Under the pieces are notes generated by a model. It did not search any database, was not told the DNA's origin, and was given only the letters and a program-made list of their open reading frames with translations. This document shows, piece by piece, positions 1 to 5,499 of a stretch of DNA of 5,841 bases. The DNA is from JAUHWS01 sp964571805 (lineage in GTDB: Bacteria > Patescibacteriota > Gracilibacteria > UM-FILTER-43-11), in contig CAZNDI010000072.1 of assembly GCA_964571805.1 (NCBI GenBank), positions 1 through 5,841 of the forward strand, in the 5' to 3' direction. How positions within the stretch are numbered: position 1 is the first letter of the stretch; every line of letters starts with the position of its first letter. A program made the translations under genes and the position numbers.

Positions 1-143
1 AAGGCTAAAGAGCGAGGGTTAGTCAAAAGTCCGATCAGTAAATGCTCAGAGCCGATATAAGGGAGCCCATGCTTGCGGGACTCTTCCTCAGCGACACTGA
101 GGGCTTGTTTGGCGTTGGGTGTAAATTTTTCAAAGGGGGACAT
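1..143 (-). CDS. Clp protease ATPase (ClpC/ClpA-type) N-terminal domain, partial, runs off left edge
   Basis: Reading leftwards from the ATG at 143-141 gives an open frame with no stop to the window edge, about 47 codons. It begins MSPFEKFTPNAKQAL and continues with an AEEESRKHG stretch and IGSEHLLIGLL. This is the first Clp N-domain repeat: the F-x-x-F/T..A...L..A..EA pattern followed by the very characteristic [IV]G[ST]EH[LI]L.GLL. In the family this domain binds substrates and adaptors (ClpC/MecA, ClpA/ClpS) and feeds a hexameric AAA+ unfoldase that delivers proteins to ClpP in the cytoplasm. The ATPase domains lie outside the window, so ClpC, ClpA, ClpB or a stand-alone N-domain protein cannot be separated; ClpC is the likeliest. 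No Shine-Dalgarno sequence precedes the ATG; the upstream 20 bases are almost pure A/T. A good promoter sits at 238-266 and a hairpin-forming repeat lies in the leader. Confidence 0.82.
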   Translation of the reverse strand, partial: MSPFEKFTPNAKQALSVAEEESRKHGLPYIGSEHLLIGLLTNPRSLA

Positions 144-178
144 ATTTTAATTTTCAATTTTAAGTTTTAAATATACTT

Positions 179-223
179 TTCATTTCGACCTTGCGGAGAA
201 ATCTCACTGAGTTTCCGATCTCC
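179..223. repeat. REP-like dispersed repeat with imperfect hairpin in the Clp leader
   Basis: The sequence holds a tcatttcgacc...ggagaaatctc block followed by cactgagtttc. From memory this resembles a short interspersed motif of the form catttcgacc-n-gagaaatctc seen in many unrelated bacterial genomes. Here it can fold imperfectly: GGAGA (195-199) pairs with TCTCC (219-223), and inside that AAA-t-CTCA (199-206, one bulged base) pairs with TGAGTTT (208-214). It lies within the predicted 5' leader of the Clp gene. A role as a mobile repeat remnant or as a leader structure is inference; the copy number elsewhere in the genome decides. Confidence 0.4.
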
Positions 224-237
224 AAAAAAGCCTTCAT

Positions 238-266
238 ATTATATAGGAAAAAGGAAGGAGTGTTAA
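238..266 (-). promoter_or_regulatory. Sigma70-type promoter for the Clp ATPase gene
   Basis: On the minus strand a -35 box TTAACA (266-261, 5 of 6 consensus) is followed by exactly 17 bases and a perfect -10 box TATAAT (243-238). Transcription would start near 231, giving a leader of about 88 nt that contains the imperfect hairpin at 195-223. The promoter begins just 7 bases past the stop codon of the fmt 3'-end remnant, which suggests that this remnant marks the original fmt end and that the Clp promoter is the ancestral fmt-clp intergenic promoter. I see no CIRCE element and no convincing CtsR tandem heptamer. Confidence 0.6.
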
Positions 267-272
267 GTGCTT

Positions 273-332
273 CTACAATTTAGCCTTCATAAACTCTCCA
301 TTCCCATTCAAAAATTCTTTCATGAGTTGAAG
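273..332 (-). pseudogene. Remnant (second copy) of the fmt 3' end
   Basis: Read on the minus strand, this stretch encodes LQLMKEFLNGNGEFMKAKL followed by TAG at 275-273. The intact fmt product ends PQTMKEFLNGNGEFFKVKLW, so 14 of the 16 residues from the shared methionine-lysine to leucine match. At the DNA level 295-323 matches 1392-1420 at 27 of 29 bases, including 20 identical in a row; both differences are third-position changes (GAG/GAA and AAG/AAA) that keep the amino acid. Upstream of this the similarity fades at the stop of the hypothetical gene (346-348), so only about 18-20 codons survive and the fragment cannot make an enzyme. Silent divergence indicates both copies descend from selected fmt sequence instead of being a fresh exact duplication. 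Confidence 0.8.
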
Positions 333-345
333 TTTTAGATTCAAT

Positions 346-1305
346 TTAACTAGTTTTCGAGTCATTAACGAGTGGGGAATAGCCTTGGGCAACAGCCTTC
401 AAGATACTCTCAGAAACCACATGGCTTGGAAGGGATGACTTTAGTAGATAAACAACTCCTTTCCCACCCATAAATAGACCATACTGCTCCTGAATGCCGT
501 CATATTCAAAACGATGGTTATCTAGTGGAGAAGGTCTTCTTGTCTCTAAAAAACGCAATCCTCTCCATATTCTTTCCTCTTTTACATTGGCCATTCTTTG
601 AATGATACCAATGAACGAAAGATCTGAATCAGGTAATTTTACCAGCAAATTATAATAAGGACGAAACTCATCTTCGACACGATAATCATTTATAGCTAGA
701 TCATTTTTATTAAAATCTCTTTGTGGAGAATTAAATTTCAAAAATTCTGGCATTGTTTTATTTTTATCACTAGGGCCAGGGGCTAATAAATCAGACTTTA
801 TTTTAAAATTCCATCTTAATTTAGATATCTCTGGGATATCCGGGGCGGCTGGCTGACGAATATAATCTTCCGCTAAGCCAATAGGTGACAAATGAAAGTT
901 TGAGTAATTTTCTCTCTCAATTCCCTCGGACGCACTTCTTTTTTTTAATTGATTTCCTTTATTTGTTAAAAATGCGTCCGAATAAGGAGTTAATATACAA
1001 GCATATTGAAGCCTACAACAAAAAGTATTAAATTCCTTATTAAAGGTTGTGCCTTTAAGCATTTCAAGCCGATGGAGACTTGCCAGCAATTCACTTCTTT
1101 GTTCAGGAGTTAAAAATTGAAGATTTTTAAAGAAATCCTGACCCCTCGAATCAAAAATTTCCATTATTGCGTTCAAGTCTGCTTGATACATTTGATCTTC
1201 TCCACTATTTATCCCAACCACTGCCCTTAGCTTTCTTCTTATTTTGCTATATTTTCGATCTATTTCCGAGACCCTCCTCAATAAAGGCGTTGATTCAATG
1301 CTCAT
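346..1305 (-). CDS. Unrecognised 319-residue protein, AT-rich, lodged between fmt and its duplicated 3' end
   Basis: I do not recognise the family. The start ATG at 1305-1303 gives MSIESTPLLRRV; it ends TAA. There is no signal peptide and no transmembrane segment. The first ~35 residues are basic and helical-looking (RRVSEIDRKYSKIRRKLR). A mostly polar middle (about 110-215) contains a KKR run and proline-rich stretches (QPAAPDIPE, LLAPGPSDKNK). A more regular C-terminal part (about 225-315) alternates hydrophobic and charged residues (FIGIIQRMA, ERIWRGLRFLETRR, GGKGVVYLLKSS). The only cysteines are C96, C97 and C103. The gene is visibly AT-richer than its neighbours: 661-720 has 18 G+C of 60, against 29 of 60 at 1861-1920 in fmt. 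It sits 61 bp downstream of fmt in the same direction and has its own possible promoter at 1337-1366. With flanking copies of the fmt 3' end it looks like cargo of an insertion. It shows no recombinase or nuclease motif that I can see. Confidence 0.72.
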   Translation of the reverse strand: MSIESTPLLRRVSEIDRKYSKIRRKLRAVVGINSGEDQMYQADLNAIMEIFDSRGQDFFKNLQFLTPEQRSELLASLHRLEMLKGTTFNKEFNTFCCRLQYACILTPYSDAFLTNKGNQLKKRSASEGIERENYSNFHLSPIGLAEDYIRQPAAPDIPEISKLRWNFKIKSDLLAPGPSDKNKTMPEFLKFNSPQRDFNKNDLAINDYRVEDEFRPYYNLLVKLPDSDLSFIGIIQRMANVKEERIWRGLRFLETRRPSPLDNHRFEYDGIQEQYGLFMGGKGVVYLLKSSLPSHVVSESILKAVAQGYSPLVNDSKTS

Positions 1306-1336
1306 AGAAATAGGCTTAATTCAAGTACAAGAAATT

Positions 1337-1366
1337 TATATAAACATATTTTCTTTAAATAAGCAA
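1337..1366 (-). promoter_or_regulatory. Possible promoter of the hypothetical gene
   Basis: On the minus strand TTGCTT (1366-1361) is followed by 18 bases and TATATA (1342-1337), placing a start near 1330, about 25 nt before the ATG at 1305. The -35 abuts the fmt TGA stop. The match is moderate and the region is AT-rich, so chance is a real possibility; read-through from fmt over the 61-bp gap would also serve the gene. Confidence 0.35.
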
Positions 1367-2305
1367 TCACCATAGTTTTACTTTAAAAAATTCTCCATTC
1401 CCATTCAAAAACTCCTTCATCGTCTGGGGCTTCTTGCCTTCAGACTGCAATTCAATCAATTCCAAAACCCCCTTTCCCGTGACTACCCCTGTCCAAACTT
1501 CATTTTTAATCACCGTCCCGGGGGGTTCAGTAGAGTGGAGATCATGAGCTTTGGCCATGAGGACTTTAAGCCGTTTGTCCTTAAAAAATGTGTAAGCCGA
1601 GGGCCAAGGGTTAAACGCTCTGATCTTTCGTTCAATCAAATCCGCTGGTTCATTCCAATTGATTTGCCCCTCAGCCTTCGAAATCTTAGTCACAGAAGTC
1701 ACCTCAGCCTCATTTTGCTCCATCGACTTCAATTCTCCATTCGCCACTTTTATGAGAGCATTGGGAATTTCCTGGGCTGCTAAGCTAGAAAGCTTTGCTT
1801 CCAAAGATCCTGTTGTTTCATTTTGAGCCAATTCTACTTCAAATTGCTGATAAACTGCCCCCGCGTCCATTTGCTTTACCATTTTCATCAGCGTGACTCC
1901 CGTTTTCTCTTCTCCTGCTAAAATGGCAGATTGAATAGGGGACGCTCCACGGTACTTAGGGAGGAGGGAAGTGTGAACATTGAGGCAATCGATGCTGGGA
2001 ATATCTAAAACTTCCTGACTCAAGAGTTGGCCGTAAGCCATCACCAGCATCATATCTGGCGCAAGACTTTTTAGTTTCTCCACTGCCTCGGGACTTTTAA
2101 TGGCTTCAGGTTGAAAGACTTCCAAATTCAATTCAAAAGCTGTTTTTTTGATGACAGAGGGTTGCAATTCCATTTTCCGTCCCGCCGGCTTATCTACTCC
2201 TGTTACAACTAGGATGACTTCAATAAAAGGGTGATCGTTTAGAGATTTTAAAAGCTCTCGTCCAATGTCGCCCGTCCCGATGAAGATGATTTTGATTTTA
2301 TTCAT
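1367..2305 (-). CDS. fmt: Methionyl-tRNA formyltransferase
   Basis: Transfers a formyl group from 10-formyltetrahydrofolate to the amino group of Met-tRNAfMet, making the bacterial initiator in the cytoplasm. The 312 residues match the usual length (~310-315). The N-terminal hydrolase/transferase fold opens IIFIGTGDIG, then DKPAGRKMELQPSVIK, then the signature NVHTSLLPKYRGASPIQ (109-125). Catalytic Asn109, His111 and Asp147 (KQMDAGA) correspond to the Asn106/His108/Asp144 set of the E. coli enzyme. The C-terminal tRNA-binding domain carries INW (215-217) and IRAFNPWPSAYT (228-239), and the protein ends with the typical EGKKP..MKEFLNG tail. The opening GT-G-D differs from the common GTPD, but the fold and active site look intact. 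Start ATG at 2305-2303 leaves the first strand complete; there is no close Shine-Dalgarno. It is divergent from the NrnA-like gene, and its last codons are duplicated at 273-332. Confidence 0.96.
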   Translation of the reverse strand: MNKIKIIFIGTGDIGRELLKSLNDHPFIEVILVVTGVDKPAGRKMELQPSVIKKTAFELNLEVFQPEAIKSPEAVEKLKSLAPDMMLVMAYGQLLSQEVLDIPSIDCLNVHTSLLPKYRGASPIQSAILAGEEKTGVTLMKMVKQMDAGAVYQQFEVELAQNETTGSLEAKLSSLAAQEIPNALIKVANGELKSMEQNEAEVTSVTKISKAEGQINWNEPADLIERKIRAFNPWPSAYTFFKDKRLKVLMAKAHDLHSTEPPGTVIKNEVWTGVVTGKGVLELIELQSEGKKPQTMKEFLNGNGEFFKVKLW

Positions 2306-2355
2306 TTTTATAATTTGTTGGTAAACTCCTGTGTTCTTGGTGTCATGTGATTTGG

Positions 2356-2375
2356 CAAGGGGTCATGACCCCTTG
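2356..2375. repeat. Perfect 20-bp palindrome in the fmt leader
   Basis: The sequence CAAGGGGTCATGACCCCTTG is its own reverse complement over all 20 bases. It lies about 5-24 nt downstream of the predicted fmt transcription start and about 50 bp from the fmt ATG. It could be an operator for a dimeric regulator, an RNA hairpin in the fmt leader, or a copy of a dispersed repeat. No U-tract follows on either strand, so it is not a terminator. Confidence 0.65.
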
Positions 2376-2386
2376 TTTACAATTAC

Positions 2387-2415
2387 ATCATATTTCATTT
2401 CCCCCGCCACTTCAA
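2387..2415 (-). promoter_or_regulatory. Promoter for fmt
   Basis: On the minus strand TTGAAG (2415-2410, 4 of 6) is followed by 17 bases and TATGAT (2392-2387, 5 of 6). The start would be near 2380, giving a ~75-nt leader that contains the 20-bp palindrome. Its -35 box is only 4 bp from the -35 box of the divergent promoter, so the two promoters are back-to-back. Confidence 0.5.
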
Positions 2416-2419
2416 ATAT

Positions 2420-2448
2420 TTGTTGCCTCAAGAAAATTAGACTATTAT
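2420..2448 (+). promoter_or_regulatory. Promoter for the NrnA-like gene
   Basis: TTGTTG (2420-2425, 3 of 6) is followed by 17 bases and TATTAT (2443-2448, 5 of 6). The start would be near 2455, leaving a ~125-nt leader rich in C and A. The -10 with its next three bases (TATTATGAC) is identical to that of the small-RNA promoter at 5523-5531. Confidence 0.42.
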
Positions 2449-2580
2449 GACCCCCAAATTAAGCCCTCCACCCCAAAAAAACCTTGATGCAAGCTGTTCG
2501 TTTGAAGGGCGGAAAATAAGTTTCACCCCTATGAACCCCATCAAATCAGCCCTCAACCCAAAAAATAACAAAAATAAACC

Positions 2581-3540
2581 ATGCAATTAGACGCTCAAGA
2601 AGTAAAAAAAATCGGGGAAGCCATTCAAAAAGCAGAAACCATCCTGCTCATTTGTCATAAGTCTCCCGACGGAGACACCCTTGGCTCAGGCCTAGGATTG
2701 TATCACAGCCTCAAAGCCATCGGGAAAAAACCCACGGTTGCCTGCATCGATCCACCCTCACCTGAATTCTCTTTTATGCCGGAGATTGAAACTGTTCAAC
2801 TTGGAATAGAGCATATCAATTATGACCTCATCTTTACCGTGGACGCCGGTGCCACCCACTTGACTGGAGTTCACGAAAAATTTCCTGAACTCTTCAACAA
2901 AAGTCGAGAAGTCGTGAACATTGACCATCATCCCACCAATGATTTTTACGGTAAATACAACCTCGTCGTCACCAAAGCTGCTGCCAATACCATGATTGTT
3001 TATCAACTCCTCATGGATTTAGGGTTGCCTGTGACCCGTGATGCGGCAACCTGTCTTTTAACTGGCCTTTACACGGATACAGGAAGCTTCATGCATTCCA
3101 ACACTGATCAAGAAGCCTTGATGATTGGGGCTCGTTTACTGGCAAAGGGGGCAAACCTCCGTTCAATCAGCAAAGAAATCTTCAACACGACTAAAATTTC
3201 TACCATGAAACTTTGGGGAAAGGTATTGAAGGGTACCTATCAAACCCCTGAGGGGGTCACCATGTCGGTGGTGACCAAGCAAGACTTTGAAGAAGCTGGG
3301 GCTGATTATAGTGAGATGTCCGGAGTAGTGGACTACGTTAACTCCGTGCCAAATTCCGTCTACAGCGTGATTTTAACGGAGCGTGATAATGTGGTCAAAG
3401 GGTCTCTTCGCACACTTCACGATGATGTGAATGTCTCAGAAATTGCCTCTCAATATGGGGGAGGTGGGCATGTAAAAGCCGCTGGTTTTTCGGTGAAGGG
3501 TCACCTAGAAAAGGAGGTGAGGTGGAAAGTGATCGATTAG
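2581..3540 (+). CDS. DHH/DHHA1 phosphoesterase, NrnA-like (nanoRNase / pAp phosphatase)
   Basis: Family members are cytoplasmic metal-dependent enzymes that degrade oligoribonucleotides of a few nucleotides to mononucleotides; many also dephosphorylate 3'-phosphoadenosine-5'-phosphate or cleave linear cyclic-di-nucleotide products. All DHH metal-binding motifs are present: CHKSPDGDTLGS (25-36, with His26, Asp30, Asp32), TVDAGATHL (86-94, Asp88), NIDHHPTNDFYG (113-124, the DHH triad at 115-117) and GLYTDTGSF (162-170, Asp166). The C-terminal DHHA1 domain has the substrate-binding QYGGGGHVKAAGF (291-303). The 319 residues match stand-alone NrnA, with no CBS, PAS or membrane segments as in GdpP. 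The ATG at 2581 starts just before the first helix; no Shine-Dalgarno precedes it (aaaataaacc). Next to fmt it looks like a housekeeping gene in its own transcription unit. The exact substrate cannot be read from sequence. Confidence 0.93.
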   Translation: MQLDAQEVKKIGEAIQKAETILLICHKSPDGDTLGSGLGLYHSLKAIGKKPTVACIDPPSPEFSFMPEIETVQLGIEHINYDLIFTVDAGATHLTGVHEKFPELFNKSREVVNIDHHPTNDFYGKYNLVVTKAAANTMIVYQLLMDLGLPVTRDAATCLLTGLYTDTGSFMHSNTDQEALMIGARLLAKGANLRSISKEIFNTTKISTMKLWGKVLKGTYQTPEGVTMSVVTKQDFEEAGADYSEMSGVVDYVNSVPNSVYSVILTERDNVVKGSLRTLHDDVNVSEIASQYGGGGHVKAAGFSVKGHLEKEVRWKVID

Positions 3541-3598
3541 CTAAAGTATAATTTTTTCTAAAATTTTCTGTTTTCCTCTCCAATTCGTCAGATTTTTA

Positions 3599-3628
3599 TT
3601 GACAGCCTTAAAATAAAAAGGATAGAGT
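3599..3628 (+). promoter_or_regulatory. Upstream promoter candidate for the methyltransferase gene
   Basis: A perfect -35 TTGACA (3599-3604) is followed by 18 bases and TAGAGT (3623-3628, 4 of 6), with a start near 3635. A second, perfect -10 TATAAT lies further down at 3653-3658 but only a poor -35 (around 3630-3636) precedes it; either or both could be used. Both fall in the 125-bp gap after the NrnA-like stop, in which I find no clear intrinsic terminator. Confidence 0.45.
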
Positions 3629-3652
3629 TATTACCCGAGCTCACAAACACCA

Positions 3653-3700
3653 TATAATAGTAAGGTTGCCCCCCTTAGTGAATCACTATAACTCCTTACT
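3653..3700 (+). promoter_or_regulatory. Perfect -10 box followed by nested inverted repeats in the methyltransferase leader
   Basis: TATAAT (3653-3658) is directly followed by an outer inverted repeat, AGTAAGG (3659-3665) with CCTTACT (3694-3700), enclosing a tighter palindrome TAGTGA-a-TCACTA (3676-3688). Transcription from the upstream promoter, or starting near 3659 from the TATAAT, would put all of this in the 5' leader, ending 4 bases before the ATG at 3705. The inner repeat looks like an operator half-site pair, and the outer one could fold around it in RNA. Which role applies is inference. Two nested symmetries in 42 bases argue that this stretch is regulatory and not coding. Confidence 0.45.
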
Positions 3701-3704
3701 TAAG

Positions 3705-4604
3705 ATGGACAGCCTCAATAAAAGCAAAAGGATCACACCCCGTGCTTTACTCGTGACGGAAAATAAAGATCCTTCGAAGATTTTAAATTTAGAGAAAGTG
3801 AAACACTTATTGGAGCTGGGAACCTTAGAGTCACACCAGCAGGTATTTAAACTTTTGCAAACTTATGGCGTGGTTGCTTTTCAACGTTGGGAAGAAATCC
3901 ATTCCAGTCAAAAAAGCCATCTCTTTTCAACCTCTTCCTCGCGCCTTGCCAATGATTTTGCCCATATGGTTTTGGTCCATTTGAATGACCAGTCAAGGGT
4001 TTTAGAATTGGGGTGTGGTTACGGCAATGATGCATTATTCATTGGAGCTCAGACAGGGAGCCGTATTTTGGCTGTAGATGGGAGCCAGACGGCCATCAAT
4101 GAAGCTAAAAAGCGAGCAAAGATGGAGAATTTTCAGGTTGATTTTCGCTGTGAGGATTATGTCGATTCACTTGCTGAATTTAAGGGGAAGGGTCTGGATA
4201 TGATCTATTGTTATTCTGCAGCGCATTTTTGGCCCGCTCGCTTATTTCAAGATATTTTATTGCCTGTCATTGCTCAAGCCCTCAGTCCTTCGGGGGTCTT
4301 CTGTTTGGCCATGGAAACCGCCCACTCAGCTTCCGCAAAAAGAAAAGATAATATTTCTATCAATTCAACGGCCAGTGAAGATGAGCCATATCTTTACCTG
4401 ATTGATAAGGAGAGTAATTTATTTAAAATGTATCCCAAAACAAAGGAAGTTTTAATTTCGGCTCTTGCTCAGTATTTTGAGGTCATTTATGAGGAAATTG
4501 TTGAAGTTGAGGATTACGAAAAAGTCGGAGAGGCAGAGGTATTTGTTTGTGTGATAGCTAAATCAAAATTGAATCTCACCGCCGCTAGCGACGACTTAAA
4601 ATAG
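3705..4604 (+). CDS. Class I SAM-dependent methyltransferase, TehB-like fold, substrate unknown
   Basis: Numbered from the upstream TTG (3666), the AdoMet site is clear: motif I VLELGCGYGND (112-122), the acidic strand-2 end AVDGS (136-140, Asp137 for the ribose), then RCEDYVD (161-167) and motif IV LDMIYCYSAAHFW (177-189). The order WEEIHSSQ (75-82), SRLANDFA (92-99), motif I resembles tellurite/small-molecule methyltransferases of the TehB kind. The C-terminal part adds SPSGVFCLAMET (207-218) and ends with the usual EVFVCVIAK strand. About 60 residues before the core are not typical and are unassigned. I prefer the ATG at 3705 (299 residues) over TTG at 3666 (312), because 3659-3700 is filled by inverted repeats and the TTG has no usable ribosome-binding site; the ATG has none either. 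It is convergent with the TrmB-like gene, stops 3 bp apart. Protein, small-molecule or metalloid substrates remain possible. Confidence 0.85.
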   Translation: MDSLNKSKRITPRALLVTENKDPSKILNLEKVKHLLELGTLESHQQVFKLLQTYGVVAFQRWEEIHSSQKSHLFSTSSSRLANDFAHMVLVHLNDQSRVLELGCGYGNDALFIGAQTGSRILAVDGSQTAINEAKKRAKMENFQVDFRCEDYVDSLAEFKGKGLDMIYCYSAAHFWPARLFQDILLPVIAQALSPSGVFCLAMETAHSASAKRKDNISINSTASEDEPYLYLIDKESNLFKMYPKTKEVLISALAQYFEVIYEEIVEVEDYEKVGEAEVFVCVIAKSKLNLTAASDDLK

Positions 4605-4607
4605 TTG

Positions 4608-5387
4608 TCACTGAGCCTTAAAAGTTTTTTTGTTATAACCATTCCAGGTGAGCATAAAAATAGACTTAAACATTTTTGCTACACTTTCACTGTCAATAAT
4701 TACCCCGATCAAAGACTCCTTTTTTAGGGATAAAACTCCCACCTTGTCTCCAAAGATTCGTACCTCTCCCTCAATGGAAAATAGATCATGAGGAATGTAG
4801 AGTACTTCCCTCAGCTCATTTTGGTTATTCTTATAGAACTTCTCATTATCTTTATGGTAGGGCATGATGGCATGTACTTTAATCCCCAGCTTGCGACTTT
4901 TTTTAATGAAATCTTCAGCAAAATCTCCAAGAGTTTTATAAAATTTACTAATGTCTCCATATATATAACAATCCACCCCTTCCTTTAAAGTATATTCATT
5001 CATCTGCCGAATTCCTTCGACTCCTTCGTAGTATCGAATCTTGGGGAGAAGGGGACTGGCTGTTTCTCCGATCATCAAGGAAGGAAGAGCTTCTAGAATA
5101 ATGTTGTTTGCCTCTTCAATAGCTTTTTTCTTTTCATCGAGCAGTTTCCCTAGTTTTTCCTCGGGGTTTTCCGCAAAAAAACAAATGATTCCATGTCGCA
5201 ACGTTTTAGTGACAAGGCCTTTTTTAGCCAAATTCACAAGGGCTTTATAGGTTGTGGTTCTGTTTAATCCGGTGCGATTGGCTAAAATGCTAGCAGGCTG
5301 GGCACCTGCAACCTTTAAAAGGGCCAAGTAGGTATCCACTTCAATTTCAGAAAGGTCCATTTTTTGCAAAGCCTGGGTTAATTTCAT
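4608..5387 (-). CDS. TrmB-like transcriptional regulator (winged helix plus coiled coil plus C-terminal effector domain)
   Basis: Residues 1-68 form the TrmB winged helix: LSEIEVDTYLALLKVAGAQP, then PASILANRTGLNRTTTYKAL with the recognition helix in the second half, then NLAKKGLVTK and a short wing. A charged helical stretch (about 74-107, PEEKLGKLLDEKKKAIEEAN) is a likely dimer coiled coil. The C-terminal part (117-255) starts with IRYYEGVEGIRQM and includes CYIYGD (140-145), a GIKVHAIMP strand (168-176) and VRIFGDKVGVLSL (209-221), the sensor half seen in many short TrmB-like proteins of archaea and candidate-phyla bacteria. The classical sugar-binding domain of archaeal TrmB (~340 residues) is not obvious, so a sugar ligand should not be assumed. 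Stop TGA at 4610-4608. The ATG at 5387-5385 lacks a Shine-Dalgarno. Its promoter region carries a perfect inverted repeat placed for autoregulation. Confidence 0.88.
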   Translation of the reverse strand: MKLTQALQKMDLSEIEVDTYLALLKVAGAQPASILANRTGLNRTTTYKALVNLAKKGLVTKTLRHGIICFFAENPEEKLGKLLDEKKKAIEEANNIILEALPSLMIGETASPLLPKIRYYEGVEGIRQMNEYTLKEGVDCYIYGDISKFYKTLGDFAEDFIKKSRKLGIKVHAIMPYHKDNEKFYKNNQNELREVLYIPHDLFSIEGEVRIFGDKVGVLSLKKESLIGVIIDSESVAKMFKSIFMLTWNGYNKKTFKAQ

Positions 5388-5430
5388 ATTATCTAATGAT
5401 TACTTATTAGTTATTGCTTTATTATTGTGT

Positions 5431-5448
5431 TGTGACAAAGTTGTAACA
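5431..5448. promoter_or_regulatory. Imperfect inverted repeat near the regulator transcription start
   Basis: TGTGACAA (5431-5438), a 2-bp centre AG, then TTGTAACA (5441-5448) form an 18-bp dyad with 7 of 8 positions symmetrical. It overlaps the predicted start of the TrmB-like transcript (near 5447) and is only 5 bp from the larger inverted repeat. It may be a second regulator site; evidence is symmetry and position only. Confidence 0.35.
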
Positions 5449-5453
5449 CCTTA

Positions 5454-5482
5454 ATTTTAGCTTATAAGTAAGCTAAAATCAA
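5454..5482 (-). promoter_or_regulatory. Promoter of the TrmB-like gene with an 11-bp inverted repeat as likely operator
   Basis: On the minus strand TTGATT (5482-5477, 4 of 6), 17 bases, then TAAAAT (5459-5454, 5 of 6) form a plausible promoter; the leader would be about 60 nt. Perfect 11-bp arms ATTTTAGCTTA (5454-5464) and TAAGCTAAAAT (5469-5479), separated by TAAG, fill the space from the -10 to the -35. A protein bound there would block the promoter, so autorepression is the simplest reading. The repeat also lies 20 bp upstream of the -35 of the divergent small-RNA promoter, so one site could serve both directions. No T-tract follows, which argues against a terminator. Confidence 0.6.
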
Positions 5483-5499
5483 TACATTGTCATGAAGCT

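Noticed and set aside
179..270. CIRCE or CtsR site upstream of the Clp gene
   Set aside because: No TTAGCACTC-n9-GAGTGCTAA repeat is present, and AAGGTCGAAATG lacks the second GGTCAAA half of a CtsR site.
733..754. TMPEFLK in the hypothetical protein resembling TMKEFLNG of fmt
   Set aside because: A seven-residue resemblance in the middle of the gene without DNA-level similarity on either side; taken as chance.
1535..1783. 82-codon plus-strand frame inside fmt
   Set aside because: It is antisense to a complete fmt with intact catalytic residues; the peptide has no recognisable features.
3510..3549. AAGGAGGTG near the end of the NrnA-like gene followed by a GTG and a short frame
   Set aside because: The frame stops after nine codons and lies within the coding sequence of a conserved protein; the purines encode Lys-Glu-Val.
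2758..4035. Minus-strand frames opposite the NrnA-like and methyltransferase genes
   Set aside because: They mirror genes with clear DHH and AdoMet motifs; no promoter or start signal supports them.
1367..4610. Alternative code with UGA read as glycine
   Set aside because: fmt and the TrmB-like gene end in TGA with TAA three codons later, but no long frame contains an internal TGA and glycine is encoded normally.
4590..4632. Bidirectional terminator between the convergent stops
   Set aside because: GACGAC/GTTGTC (4590-4595/4604-4609) is a short stem with a G-U pair, and the T-run at 4624-4631 is about 15 bases too far away.
4788..5250. Two plus-strand frames opposite the TrmB-like gene
   Set aside because: Hydrophobic-looking peptides, but they are antisense shadows of a well-supported regulator and lack start signals.
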